From an uncultured Muribaculaceae bacterium (GTDB taxonomy: Bacteria > Bacteroidota > Bacteroidia > Bacteroidales > Muribaculaceae), in assembly GCA_910584905.1 (NCBI GenBank), contig CAJUCQ010000041.1, forward strand, positions 1 through 21,501: a DNA stretch of 21,501 nucleotides, read 5' to 3'. Below the pieces are notes generated by a model. It worked only from the letters and a program-made list of their open reading frames with translations. It made no database searches and was not told the origin of the DNA. Every line of letters starts with the position of its first letter. The stretch's first letter is position 1. A program made the position numbers and the translations under genes. Positions 14,607-21,421 of this stretch are shown piece after piece.

Positions 14607-16037
14607 TCAGTCTTCGTCGGCGGCGTCGGGAGCCTCGCCCTTCGGGAGGGTGAAGTGGAGCCAGATGTAGGCGATGATGCCCGAAAGAAGCGAGCCGACA
14701 ACGATGCCGAGCTTGGCGTGGTCGAGGAGAGCGGCCATCGCAGGCGAGGCCGAAGCGCTGAACGAGAGCGTGGCTATGAAGAGCGACACCGTGAAGCCGA
14801 TGCCTCCGAGCATCGACACGGATGCCATCATTTTCCAGTTGGAATGCGCAGGCATGGGCGCGAGGCCGAGCTTGACGGCAAGCCACGAGAACGAGAATAT
14901 GCCGACGAATTTACCGACAAGCAAGCCGAGGATGATGGCGAGCGAGATGCCTTCGAAGATATCCGCCGGATTCATGTTCAGGAGGAATATGCCGGCATTG
15001 GCAAAGGCGAAGAGCGGCACGATGAAGAAGTTTACCACCGGGTGGAGCGAGTCCTCAAGGTCCTGAAGCGGGGAGATGACCTTGTCAGAGGCCGATTCCA
15101 CCTGTTTGAGCCAGTTGAGCTGCTCGCGGTTGAGGATGGTGCGGCGGTCGAGGAGCTCGTCGTCCTCGCCGCGGAAGTGCGAAATCGAGCGGCGGATGGC
15201 CTGAATGTATTTCTTGGGGGCGAACACCGGAGTGGCGGGAACGCAGAAGGCCACGAGCACGCCGGCGATGGTCGAGTGTACGCCCGAATTGAGGAAGAGG
15301 AACCACACGACACCTCCGATGGTGAGATAGAACACCTTGCTCTTGATGTGCATGGCCGAACCGAGGAGCAGCACGGCGAGTCCGGCGGCGGCGTAGATGA
15401 GGAGCATCGTCTCGATATGGCCGGAATAGAAAGCCGCAATGACGATGATGCCGCCGATGTCGTCGACAACGGCGAGGGTGGTGAGGAAAATCTTCAGCGA
15501 CACGGGCACGCGCTTGCCGAGCATGGCAAGCACGCCGAGCGAGAAGGCGATGTCCGTGGCCATGGGGATTGCCGCACCGTTGGCGTAGTCGGTGCCCCGG
15601 CTGAGGAGGTAGAAGACAAGCACCGGCACGGCCATGCCTCCCACGGCGCCGACAATCGGAAGAAGCGCCTGCTTGAACGACGAAAGCTCGCCCACGAGCA
15701 CCTCTCGCTTGATTTCAAGGCCGATAGTGAAGAAGAACACGGCCATGAGGGCATCGTTGATGAAGGCAAGGAGATCCATCGCATGGCCGTCGTGGCTGAA
15801 TAGATTGAAATCGCCTATCTGGAGGCGCACTTCCTGAGTCCAAAAGTCGAAATACAGGTCATTGATGCCGGGAATATTGGCAACAATCAGCGCAAGGACC
15901 GTCGCGGCTATAAGGATATTGCCGCCGGTGGCGTGGCGGCGGATGGCCTGTCGCGCGGAGAAGAACACGCTGTGGTTCTCGTCAAAATTTCCGGAAGGGC
16001 GCACTTCGGGCGACTCTTCCATTTGATTCCGTGTCAT
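14607..16037 (-). CDS. nhaA: NhaA-type Na+/H+ antiporter
   Basis: A 476-residue inner-membrane antiporter that exports sodium in exchange for protons and helps control pH and salt. About twelve hydrophobic segments are visible. The key residues are present: Asp162 in M-A-T-D-I-A-F-S-L-G and the ion-binding pair Asp192-Asp193 in V-V-D-D-I-G-G-I-I. T-I-G-L-E-I-K-R-E near 104-112 is also typical. It is longer than E. coli NhaA (388) because of an N-terminal extension of about 30 residues and a charged loop of about 60 residues near 270-330 that interrupts the helices. A second ATG five codons in (16022) could be the start. It is a single-gene unit with its own terminator. Confidence 0.95.
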   Translation of the reverse strand: MTRNQMEESPEVRPSGNFDENHSVFFSARQAIRRHATGGNILIAATVLALIVANIPGINDLYFDFWTQEVRLQIGDFNLFSHDGHAMDLLAFINDALMAVFFFTIGLEIKREVLVGELSSFKQALLPIVGAVGGMAVPVLVFYLLSRGTDYANGAAIPMATDIAFSLGVLAMLGKRVPVSLKIFLTTLAVVDDIGGIIVIAAFYSGHIETMLLIYAAAGLAVLLLGSAMHIKSKVFYLTIGGVVWFLFLNSGVHSTIAGVLVAFCVPATPVFAPKKYIQAIRRSISHFRGEDDELLDRRTILNREQLNWLKQVESASDKVISPLQDLEDSLHPVVNFFIVPLFAFANAGIFLLNMNPADIFEGISLAIILGLLVGKFVGIFSFSWLAVKLGLAPMPAHSNWKMMASVSMLGGIGFTVSLFIATLSFSASASPAMAALLDHAKLGIVVGSLLSGIIAYIWLHFTLPKGEAPDAADED

Positions 16038-16167
16038 AAATGATGTAGTTGAAAACGTATGGGATGTTTATAAAAATCAACGCCTTAAGAGGGCGCATTG
16101 TTTACCTTGGCTAATGTTAAACGCTCACGAGCGGACGGAAAAGCCGCCGCAGGGCGCACGAGGATTA

Positions 16168-16175
16168 TAATTTTG
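16168..16175 (+). promoter_or_regulatory. Possible -7 element for the amidase operon
   Basis: TAATTTTG matches TAnnTTTG and would give a leader of about 57 bases before the amidase ATG. No clear TTTG lies at the -33 distance. On the minus strand TAAATTTG (16216-16209) similarly could serve nhaA, with a leader of about 165 bases. Both are weak calls within the 200-base divergent gap. Confidence 0.4.
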
Positions 16176-16237
16176 TACCTGAAACCGCGGATAACCGCAA
16201 AAACAGTGCAAATTTACGAATAATCCTTCAAACAGCT

Positions 16238-16639
16238 ATGAGAAACATCACAGAAATCATCATCCATTGCACGGCGACGCCTGCCGGGCGCGCCGTATCA
16301 GTCTCGGAGATAGACCATTGGCATCGCGCCCGCGGATTTGCATCCATCGGCTATCACTACGTCGTCGGGCTCAGCGGCGAAATCATGGCCGGGCGCCCCG
16401 AGAAGCAGACGGGAGCACATTGCCGGGGCCACAACGCCTCGTCGGTGGGGATTGCATACGTCGGCGGCCTCGATGAGACGGGAACACCGGCCGACACGCG
16501 CACCGCCGCTCAGCGCGAATCACTCTGCCGCCTCGTGGGGAGGCTCAAGGCGCGCTATCCCGGGGCGCGTGTCTACGGCCACCGCGAATTTGCCGCCAAG
16601 GCATGCCCTTGTTTTGACGCCTCGGCCGAATATAATTGA
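16238..16639 (+). CDS. T7-lysozyme-type N-acetylmuramoyl-L-alanine amidase
   Basis: A 133-residue zinc amidase (Amidase_2/PGRP fold) that cuts the bond between MurNAc and the stem peptide. The zinc ligands are His10 (I-I-I-H-C-T-A-T), His115 (Y-G-H-R-E-F) and Cys123 (K-A-C-P-C-F-D). Their spacing, 105 then 8 residues, equals that of T7 lysozyme as I remember it (His17, His122, Cys130). Tyr39 and Lys121 fall exactly where the T7 catalytic Tyr46 and Lys128 would be. There is no signal peptide, as in phage endolysins that rely on other proteins to reach the wall. The next gene, 9 bases on, encodes a spanin-like lipoprotein. Many Bacteroidales chromosomes carry such amidases; whether this copy is a phage relic or domesticated is open. 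Confidence 0.9.
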   Translation: MRNITEIIIHCTATPAGRAVSVSEIDHWHRARGFASIGYHYVVGLSGEIMAGRPEKQTGAHCRGHNASSVGIAYVGGLDETGTPADTRTAAQRESLCRLVGRLKARYPGARVYGHREFAAKACPCFDASAEYN

Positions 16640-16648
16640 CCTGCGGCC

Positions 16649-17095
16649 ATGATCAAGCTTGCAGTTTGCGCCCTCGTCCCGGTGCTTGTGTGCGCCTCGT
16701 GCCGCACCTCGGCCAAGACTTCCGAGGCCGCCACGGCGGCCTCGCTCGTCGACGGGCACAGCACCCTTGAGGCGGCATGGCGGGCCGACCAGCACCTCGC
16801 CGCGGCCATAGACGCCACTATCGAGCTCGACAGCATCGAACTCACCGTGAAGGCCGGCGGGCGCCCGGCGACACTGAAGGCACGGCGGGCGCGCATTCAG
16901 GCCGCCGCCTCGGGCGAGGCTGACATCGCCGCGCGCGGGGTCGTCCGCGACAGCGCCGCATGCCGGAGCGAGACCCGCGTAGAGACTGAGCGGCGGAGCG
17001 AACGCCGCACCTCGCGGCGCTTCCCGACGGCGGCGGTCGTTTTATTGGCCGCGATTGGAATTTTTTGCGTAACTTTGCGTCGCAAAACCGGATAA
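16649..17095 (+). CDS. Putative unimolecular-spanin-like lipoprotein
   Basis: A 148-residue protein with two membrane anchors. The N terminus is a short lipoprotein signal ending in C-A-S-C-R-T, so Cys18 is the likely lipidated residue; the -3 position is a cysteine rather than leucine, which is unusual. The middle is rich in Ala, Arg and Glu, probably helical, with an S-E-T-R-V-E-T-E-R-R-S-E-R-R stretch. The C terminus has one hydrophobic helix (about 125-143, T-A-A-V-V-L-L-A-A-I-G-I-F) followed by R-R-K. An outer-membrane lipid anchor plus a C-terminal inner-membrane helix is the plan of unimolecular spanins such as T1 gp11, which disrupt the outer membrane in phage lysis. The neighbouring amidase supports this. 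Function is inferred from architecture, not from sequence identity. Confidence 0.6.
   Translation: MIKLAVCALVPVLVCASCRTSAKTSEAATAASLVDGHSTLEAAWRADQHLAAAIDATIELDSIELTVKAGGRPATLKARRARIQAAASGEADIAARGVVRDSAACRSETRVETERRSERRTSRRFPTAAVVLLAAIGIFCVTLRRKTG
17070..17077 (+). promoter_or_regulatory. -7 element for the TetR-type gene
   Basis: TAACTTTG matches the -7 consensus. The transcript would start near 17083, giving a leader of roughly 17 bases. The element lies inside the last codons of the spanin-like gene. The -33 part is weak (TTG at 17045-17047, spacing 22). Confidence 0.5.
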
Positions 17096-17099
17096 GCAG

Positions 17100-17666
17100 A
17101 TGAAAACCCGCGACAAACTCATAGAAGTGGCCCGCCAGCTCTTTGACCGCAAGGGGATGGAAAACACCACCATCTCCGATATCGCCGAGGCCTCGTCGAA
17201 GGGGCGCCGGACAATCTATACATATTTCCGGAACAAGCTCGACCTCTACAACGCGGTCATGGCGGAGGAGGCAAGCAAAATGGTGGGCCATATCGAGATG
17301 ATTGTCGACAACCCCTCTCTCGACAGCCGCGAGAAGCTGCGGCTCTTTATCATCGAACATTTCAAGCTTCGCATCCGGGAGGGCAACGCCGATGCGCTCA
17401 AGAGCATGCTTCGCCTCGACCTGAGGCGGCTCGAGAAGCTTCGTAAGCTGGCGGCCTCGCGGGAGGAGGCTCTTCTGGAGCGGTTGCTGCGCGAGGGGAT
17501 AGCTCGGGGCGATTTCAGGGCCGACTACGCCGTTGATATCCGCAAATTTCTGGTGCAGGTGATGCTGGCGATGGCCGTAAGCGTCGAGGCCCGGAGCGAC
17601 GATGCGGAGCTTTGGCGCGCCATCGAGAGCTTTGCCGAATTCATCAGCGAGCGCGCAGGCCGCTGA
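17100..17666 (+). CDS. TetR/AcrR-family transcriptional regulator
   Basis: A 188-residue regulator. Residues 1-50 are a typical TetR DNA-binding domain: A-R-Q-L-F-D-R-K-G, T-T-I-S-D-I-A-E-A-S and the recognition helix with R-R-T-I-Y-T-Y-F-R-N-K. The C-terminal 130 residues are the helical ligand-binding and dimerisation part, too variable to name a ligand. It follows the spanin-like gene by 4 bases but appears to have its own promoter. fabG follows 75 bases later from a separate, strong promoter. Location suggests it may control fatty-acid synthesis, as FabR and FadR-like TetR proteins do elsewhere; no operator dyad was found to support that. Confidence 0.92.
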   Translation: MKTRDKLIEVARQLFDRKGMENTTISDIAEASSKGRRTIYTYFRNKLDLYNAVMAEEASKMVGHIEMIVDNPSLDSREKLRLFIIEHFKLRIREGNADALKSMLRLDLRRLEKLRKLAASREEALLERLLREGIARGDFRADYAVDIRKFLVQVMLAMAVSVEARSDDAELWRAIESFAEFISERAGR

Positions 17667-17667
17667 A

Positions 17668-17699
17668 TTTGCACGGCTTGAATAATTTTACTAATTTTG
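17668..17699 (+). promoter_or_regulatory. Promoter of fabG
   Basis: TTTG at 17668-17671 and TAATTTTG at 17692-17699 are separated by 20 bases, a near-ideal Bacteroidetes promoter. The transcript should start near 17705, giving a leader of about 37 bases. It overlaps the stop codon region of the TetR-type gene. Confidence 0.72.
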
Positions 17700-17741
17700 C
17701 GGAGTCAAACCGACGCAATTTACCATAAATAATATACGCAA

Positions 17742-18488
17742 ATGAAATTACTCGAAGGAAAGACGGCCCTTATCACCGGCGCCGCCCGCGGCATCGGCAA
17801 GGCCCTTGCCATTCGTTTCGCACAGGAAGGCGCAAACATCGCCTTCACGGACCTTGTGATTGATGAGAACGGCAAGGCCACGGAATCTGAAATCACGGCT
17901 ATGGGCGTGAAGTGCAAAGGCTATGCATCGAACGCGGCTGATTTCGAACAGACCAAGCAGGTTGTGGATGAAATCCACAAGGATTTCGGGCGCATCGATA
18001 TTCTTGTCAACAACGCCGGCATCACCAAGGACGGTCTTATGCTCCGCATGACCGAGGCTCAGTGGGACGCCGTAATTGCCGTCAACCTCAAGAGCGCATT
18101 CAACTTTATCAACGCTGTTCTGCCCATCATGATGCGTCAGCGCTCGGGTTCGATTATCAACATGGCATCGGTGGTCGGGGTGCACGGCAATGCCGGTCAG
18201 GCCAACTACGCCGCGTCGAAAGCGGGCCTTATCGCCTTGGCCAAGAGCATCGCTCAGGAAGTTGGTTCGCGCGGCATCCGCGCCAACGCCATCGCTCCGG
18301 GCTTTATCGAAACGGCCATGACCGCCGCTCTCCCCGATGAGGTTCGCGCCGAGTGGGCCAAGAAAATACCTCTCCGCCGCGGCGGCAAGCCCGAGGATAT
18401 CGCCGACGTGGCCACGTTCCTCGCTTCGGACATGAGCTCGTACGTGACCGGTCAGGTGATTCAGGTCGACGGCGGCATGAACATGTAA
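17742..18488 (+). CDS. fabG: 3-oxoacyl-[acyl-carrier-protein] reductase FabG
   Basis: A 248-residue short-chain dehydrogenase/reductase that reduces 3-oxoacyl-ACP with NADPH in fatty-acid elongation. The nucleotide-binding motif T-G-A-A-R-G-I-G is at 12-19, N-N-A-G follows near 90, and the catalytic residues are Ser143 (N-M-A-S-V-V-G), Tyr156 and Lys160 (N-Y-A-A-S-K). The R-G-I-R-A-N-A-I-A-P-G-F-I segment and the closing V-D-G-G-M-N-M are characteristic of FabG itself rather than of other dehydrogenases. Length is as expected. It has its own promoter and is followed by a terminator hairpin. Assignment is confident, although paralogues with other oxo substrates exist. Confidence 0.95.
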   Translation: MKLLEGKTALITGAARGIGKALAIRFAQEGANIAFTDLVIDENGKATESEITAMGVKCKGYASNAADFEQTKQVVDEIHKDFGRIDILVNNAGITKDGLMLRMTEAQWDAVIAVNLKSAFNFINAVLPIMMRQRSGSIINMASVVGVHGNAGQANYAASKAGLIALAKSIAQEVGSRGIRANAIAPGFIETAMTAALPDEVRAEWAKKIPLRRGGKPEDIADVATFLASDMSSYVTGQVIQVDGGMNM

Positions 18489-18517
18489 TCAGCCACCGCG
18501 AACAGGCTTTACGCAAT

Positions 18518-18552
18518 AAAAAGGCCGGGGGCAGTGTGCCTCCGGCCTTTTT
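18518..18552 (+). terminator. Terminator (or attenuator) between fabG and the esterase gene
   Basis: A 15-base stem (18518-18532 with 18538-18552, one wobble pair) around a 5-base loop. The left arm starts with AAAAA and the right arm ends with TTTTT. It is a clear hairpin terminator, yet the esterase start codon is only 21 bases beyond and no promoter fits that space. Confidence 0.85.
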
Positions 18553-18573
18553 CCAATTATTAATAATACAACC

Positions 18574-19641
18574 ATGAAAAAATCCTTTCTTACCATTCTT
18601 GCGGCAGCGATTTCGTTCGGCGCCACGGCGGCGCCGGATGGCGGGATGTCGCCTCGTATCGGCGACGGAGGGCGCGTGAGCTTTGCCGTTCCGGCCCCGG
18701 AGACTCTTGATTCGATGACCGTGCGCGGGCTTCCCTGCGGTCCGCTGCCGCTGACGTTCAGCGACGGCGCATGGCGCGCCGAGACGGTGTTGCCGTCGAA
18801 TTACTATGATTATTGGATCACGGCCGCGGGCGGTATCCGCATGCTCGACGGGGCGAATCCGCAACGCGTCCGCGATGTGGCGACGACGTTCAGCTACTTT
18901 ATCGTTCCCGGGGGCGAGGGCGATGTCTATGCCGCGCACGACACGGCCCGGGGCACGCTGACGGATGTGAGCTTTCCGAGCGCCACGCTCGGGGCGCCGC
19001 GCCGCATGAGCATCTACACGCCTGCGGGCTACCGCACGGGCGACAGTCTGCCGGTGCTTTATCTCCTCCACGGCACCGGAGGCGACGCCGAGGCATGGCC
19101 CACGCTGGGGCGCGCGGCGCAGATTCTCGACAATCTCATAGCCTCGGGCGAGGCTGTGCCGATGATTGTGGTGATGCCCGACAGCAATCCTATCCGCGAC
19201 GACAGCATCGAGCGGAGTTTCCACGAAATCATGGATTATGTGGCTCGCCACTATCCGGGATGCGGCGTCGACGCTTCGACGACGGCCATTGCGGGTCTTT
19301 CGCGCGGGGGCTTCCAGACATTCCACACGGCCAAGGAGTTTCCGGGGCGCTTCGGTTATATAGCCATTTTTTCGGGGCTTTTCACCCCCGAGCCTCAGCA
19401 CGAGGGAAGCGTTGTCACCGAAAATATGGATGCGAAGATTGCGGCTCTCTTTGGCGCCGGGCCGCGCATGATGCGCGTTTATATCGGCTCGGACGATTTC
19501 CTGTATGACGAGAATGTGAAGTGGCGGGCTTATTTCGACGAGCACGGCTTCGACTATGATTACATCGAGAGCGACGGCGGCCACACATGGCAGAACTGGC
19601 GACGCTACCTGCGCTCGCTCGCCCCTGCCCTCTTCCGCTAA
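18574..19641 (+). CDS. Secreted CE1-like esterase with an N-terminal beta-sandwich domain
   Basis: A 355-residue exported hydrolase. Residues 1-20 are a signal peptide (K-K, hydrophobic core, cleavage near A-T-A-A). About 28-120 form an immunoglobulin-like or CBM48-like domain (V-S-F-A-V-P-A-P, Y-D-Y-W-I). The alpha/beta-hydrolase domain follows: L-Y-L-L-H-G-T-G-G at the oxyanion region, the nucleophile Ser243 in G-L-S-R-G-G, an acidic residue in S-D-D-F-L-Y-D-E, and His337 in G-G-H-T-W-Q-N-W. This resembles carbohydrate esterase family 1 proteins such as feruloyl or acetyl-xylan esterases of gut Bacteroidales, which strip side groups from plant polysaccharides. The substrate cannot be told from sequence. 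No polysaccharide-utilisation genes are nearby, so it may be a stand-alone enzyme. Confidence 0.85.
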   Translation: MKKSFLTILAAAISFGATAAPDGGMSPRIGDGGRVSFAVPAPETLDSMTVRGLPCGPLPLTFSDGAWRAETVLPSNYYDYWITAAGGIRMLDGANPQRVRDVATTFSYFIVPGGEGDVYAAHDTARGTLTDVSFPSATLGAPRRMSIYTPAGYRTGDSLPVLYLLHGTGGDAEAWPTLGRAAQILDNLIASGEAVPMIVVMPDSNPIRDDSIERSFHEIMDYVARHYPGCGVDASTTAIAGLSRGGFQTFHTAKEFPGRFGYIAIFSGLFTPEPQHEGSVVTENMDAKIAALFGAGPRMMRVYIGSDDFLYDENVKWRAYFDEHGFDYDYIESDGGHTWQNWRRYLRSLAPALFR

Positions 19642-19657
19642 ATCCTTGTCCCCACCG

Positions 19658-19694
19658 AAAGCGGCATCGGCAATCGCTTGCTGATGCCGCTTTT
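19658..19694 (+). terminator. Terminator of the esterase gene
   Basis: A 16-base stem (AAAGCGGCATCGGCAA at 19658-19673 with 19678-19693, one wobble) closes a TCGC tetraloop and ends in four T residues. It marks the end of the GC-rich chromosomal part; base composition changes right after it. Confidence 0.78.
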
Positions 19695-19976
19695 AGCATC
19701 CTGTTGGAATCTATCGAATAAATTAATTACTATTAAGTTTTACATGCAATGCATGAAGTTTACAATTTTTTTGTAACTTTGCATTATACTATGCGCTTGC
19801 GCAGACAAGGTGCTGTGTGATGTGTAATGGTGTTGGTATTTGGATATTTCTACTGTGTTCGGACAGGTGACAACTGAATTCTTGCTGACGGCAAGCGCGG
19901 TATGAACCCGAAACAGTCGCCCGTCTGCCTCACTCTCATTCAATGATATAATAATTACGATTTAACACTATTGACT
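19695..19976 (+). other. AT-richer intergenic region and methyltransferase leader
   Basis: The 282 bases between the esterase terminator and the methyltransferase start hold no gene I can support. TAACTTTG at 19774-19781 is a good -7 element, with no clear -33 box. It would give a leader of about 190 bases. The leader contains three very short frames (19791-19820, 19820-19870, 19902-19946); the first two touch through TGATG. It also has a small hairpin CTTGC-TGACG-GCAAG at 19881-19895. GCGCTTGCGC at 19793-19802 is another dyad. No tRNA gene or obvious attachment repeat was found. Confidence 0.45.
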
Positions 19977-21026
19977 ATGCCTGTTTTCCGTTTGGGCGAA
20001 TTATTTTCCGGGCCGGGAGGGCTTGCGTATGGAGCTATTCAATCATTAAGCAGAGACGGTCAATTTTCAGTTGAACATGCATGGTCTTCGGACTACGACG
20101 CCGATTCATGCGCGACATATACTCATAACATATGTCCTGACACGCCGGAGTCAGTTATATGTCAGGACGTGCGGACACTTGATATTGAAGCCCTTCAACC
20201 CATAGATGCGTTTGCTTACGGTTTCCCTTGCAATAGCTTTTCAAATGTGGGAGAACACAAGGGTTTTGCAAATGAAAAATTCGGCCAGTTGTATTGGTTC
20301 GGCATCAAAGTTTTGCGCAGATTTCGGCCTCAGTGGTTTATTGCAGAAAATGTAAGCGGCATCAAATCAGCCGGAAACAATGATTTTCAAATCATATTAA
20401 ACGATATGAGGGAATCGGGTTATCGGTTAACTGTGCATCAGTATCATGCAGAAGATTACGGAGTGCCGCAAAGACGGCATCGTGTCATTATAGTCGGGAT
20501 ACGAGAAGATCTTGATGTGACCTTTCATGTGCCGGACCCGATTGACTTCCGAGATGCAGATATAAGTTCACAAACGGCACTACACAATATACCTCATGAT
20601 GCGCCCAACAATGAAGTCCGAAAGATTTCAGAAAAGATTGTAGAGCGTCTTTCATATATCAGACCGGGACAAAACATATGGCAGGCAGATGACGTAATGC
20701 CGGAACATCTTAAAATAAGAACCAAAACAAAAATATCTCAGATTTACCGCAAATTAGACCCGTCAAAGCCAAGTTATACCATCACGGCCGCCGGCGGTGG
20801 AGGGACTTTCGGTTACCATTGGACAAATCGTGAACTGACAAACCGAGAGCGTGCTCGAATACAGACGTTTCCAGACCATTATCGGTTTATGGGCAAATAC
20901 TCAAGCGTCCGCAAACAAATAGGGATGGCTGTTCCATGCAGGTTAAGTCAGGTAGTTGTCACTGCCATTCTTAATAGTTTTGCGGGTATTCCATACAATT
21001 ATATCGAACCTAACATTACTTTATAA
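19977..21026 (+). CDS. C5-cytosine DNA methyltransferase
   Basis: A 349-residue DNA (cytosine-5-)-methyltransferase using S-adenosylmethionine. The start is the ATG at 19977; an in-frame TTG two codons earlier is less likely. The ordered motifs are all there: I (F-S-G-P-G-G, 10-15), IV with the catalytic Cys85 in G-F-P-C-N-S-F-S, VI (E124-N-V), VIII (Q165-R-R-H-R), IX region (Y-T-I-T-A-A-G-G-G-G) and X (R-L-S-Q-V-V). The target-recognition part between VIII and IX (about 180-260) is short and unlike ones I can name, so the target site is unknown. Codon use and base composition are more AT-rich than in the genes to the left, suggesting transfer. The next gene starts one base after its stop. 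Confidence 0.95.
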   Translation: MPVFRLGELFSGPGGLAYGAIQSLSRDGQFSVEHAWSSDYDADSCATYTHNICPDTPESVICQDVRTLDIEALQPIDAFAYGFPCNSFSNVGEHKGFANEKFGQLYWFGIKVLRRFRPQWFIAENVSGIKSAGNNDFQIILNDMRESGYRLTVHQYHAEDYGVPQRRHRVIIVGIREDLDVTFHVPDPIDFRDADISSQTALHNIPHDAPNNEVRKISEKIVERLSYIRPGQNIWQADDVMPEHLKIRTKTKISQIYRKLDPSKPSYTITAAGGGGTFGYHWTNRELTNRERARIQTFPDHYRFMGKYSSVRKQIGMAVPCRLSQVVVTAILNSFAGIPYNYIEPNITL

Positions 21027-21027
21027 C

Positions 21028-21405
21028 ATGAAAAAGATTACGGTGTCACTCATTGACAAGAACGGAGATGCCCAATATGGCCTGAATTGGGGAAGAAGGG
21101 ATAAACGAGACCCGAACGAAGCATATCTGCAACTGACTCCCGAAGTCTATAAAAGTGACTTTTTCCCGCCTAAAAGAAAATACTTCATTGTAAAGACGGA
21201 CGATAACAAAACCATAATATTCACTCGTGCACAAAAAGGTTTGGGGTGTACACTTCAGACGCCTGAGAATAATGCCCAACTTGGGTTGTATTTAAGAGAA
21301 AGACTTGGTGTGGCGCCCGGAGAGGAAATTACGAAACAAGATATCGAACGCTTCGGATTTTCAAAAATCACATTTACCAAAATTCAATGGTTCGGTAAAA
21401 TTTGA
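21028..21405 (+). CDS. Stand-alone B3-like DNA-recognition domain protein (NgoFVII/BfiI C-terminal type)
   Basis: A 125-residue protein starting at the ATG at 21028, one base after the methyltransferase stop, so translation is almost certainly coupled. Its pattern (G-L-N-W-G-R-R, R-D-P-N-E-A-Y-L, D-F-F-P-P, T-D-D-N-K, T-P-E-N-N-A-Q-L-G-L-Y-L-R-E-R-L-G-V, F-G-F-S-K-I-T-F) matches my memory of the C-terminal B3-like DNA-binding domain of NgoFVII-family restriction enzymes. In those proteins an N-terminal phospholipase-D-type nuclease domain precedes it. Here that domain is absent and nothing upstream could encode it. It could be the recognition subunit of a split enzyme, a regulator, or a relic. 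Without tools the family match stays a recognition from memory. Confidence 0.72.
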   Translation: MKKITVSLIDKNGDAQYGLNWGRRDKRDPNEAYLQLTPEVYKSDFFPPKRKYFIVKTDDNKTIIFTRAQKGLGCTLQTPENNAQLGLYLRERLGVAPGEEITKQDIERFGFSKITFTKIQWFGKI

Positions 21406-21421
21406 GGTTGAACAGTCAGGC

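Noticed and set aside
18304..19584. Minus-strand open frame (426 codons) opposite the esterase gene
   Set aside because: It crosses the fabG-esterase terminator and overlaps two well-supported plus-strand genes; the product is rich in R, H and A without a domain.
19740..19943. Minus-strand frame of 67 codons in the methyltransferase leader
   Set aside because: It would be read through the predicted promoter, has no recognisable domain or start signal, and its composition gives no sign of a real protein.
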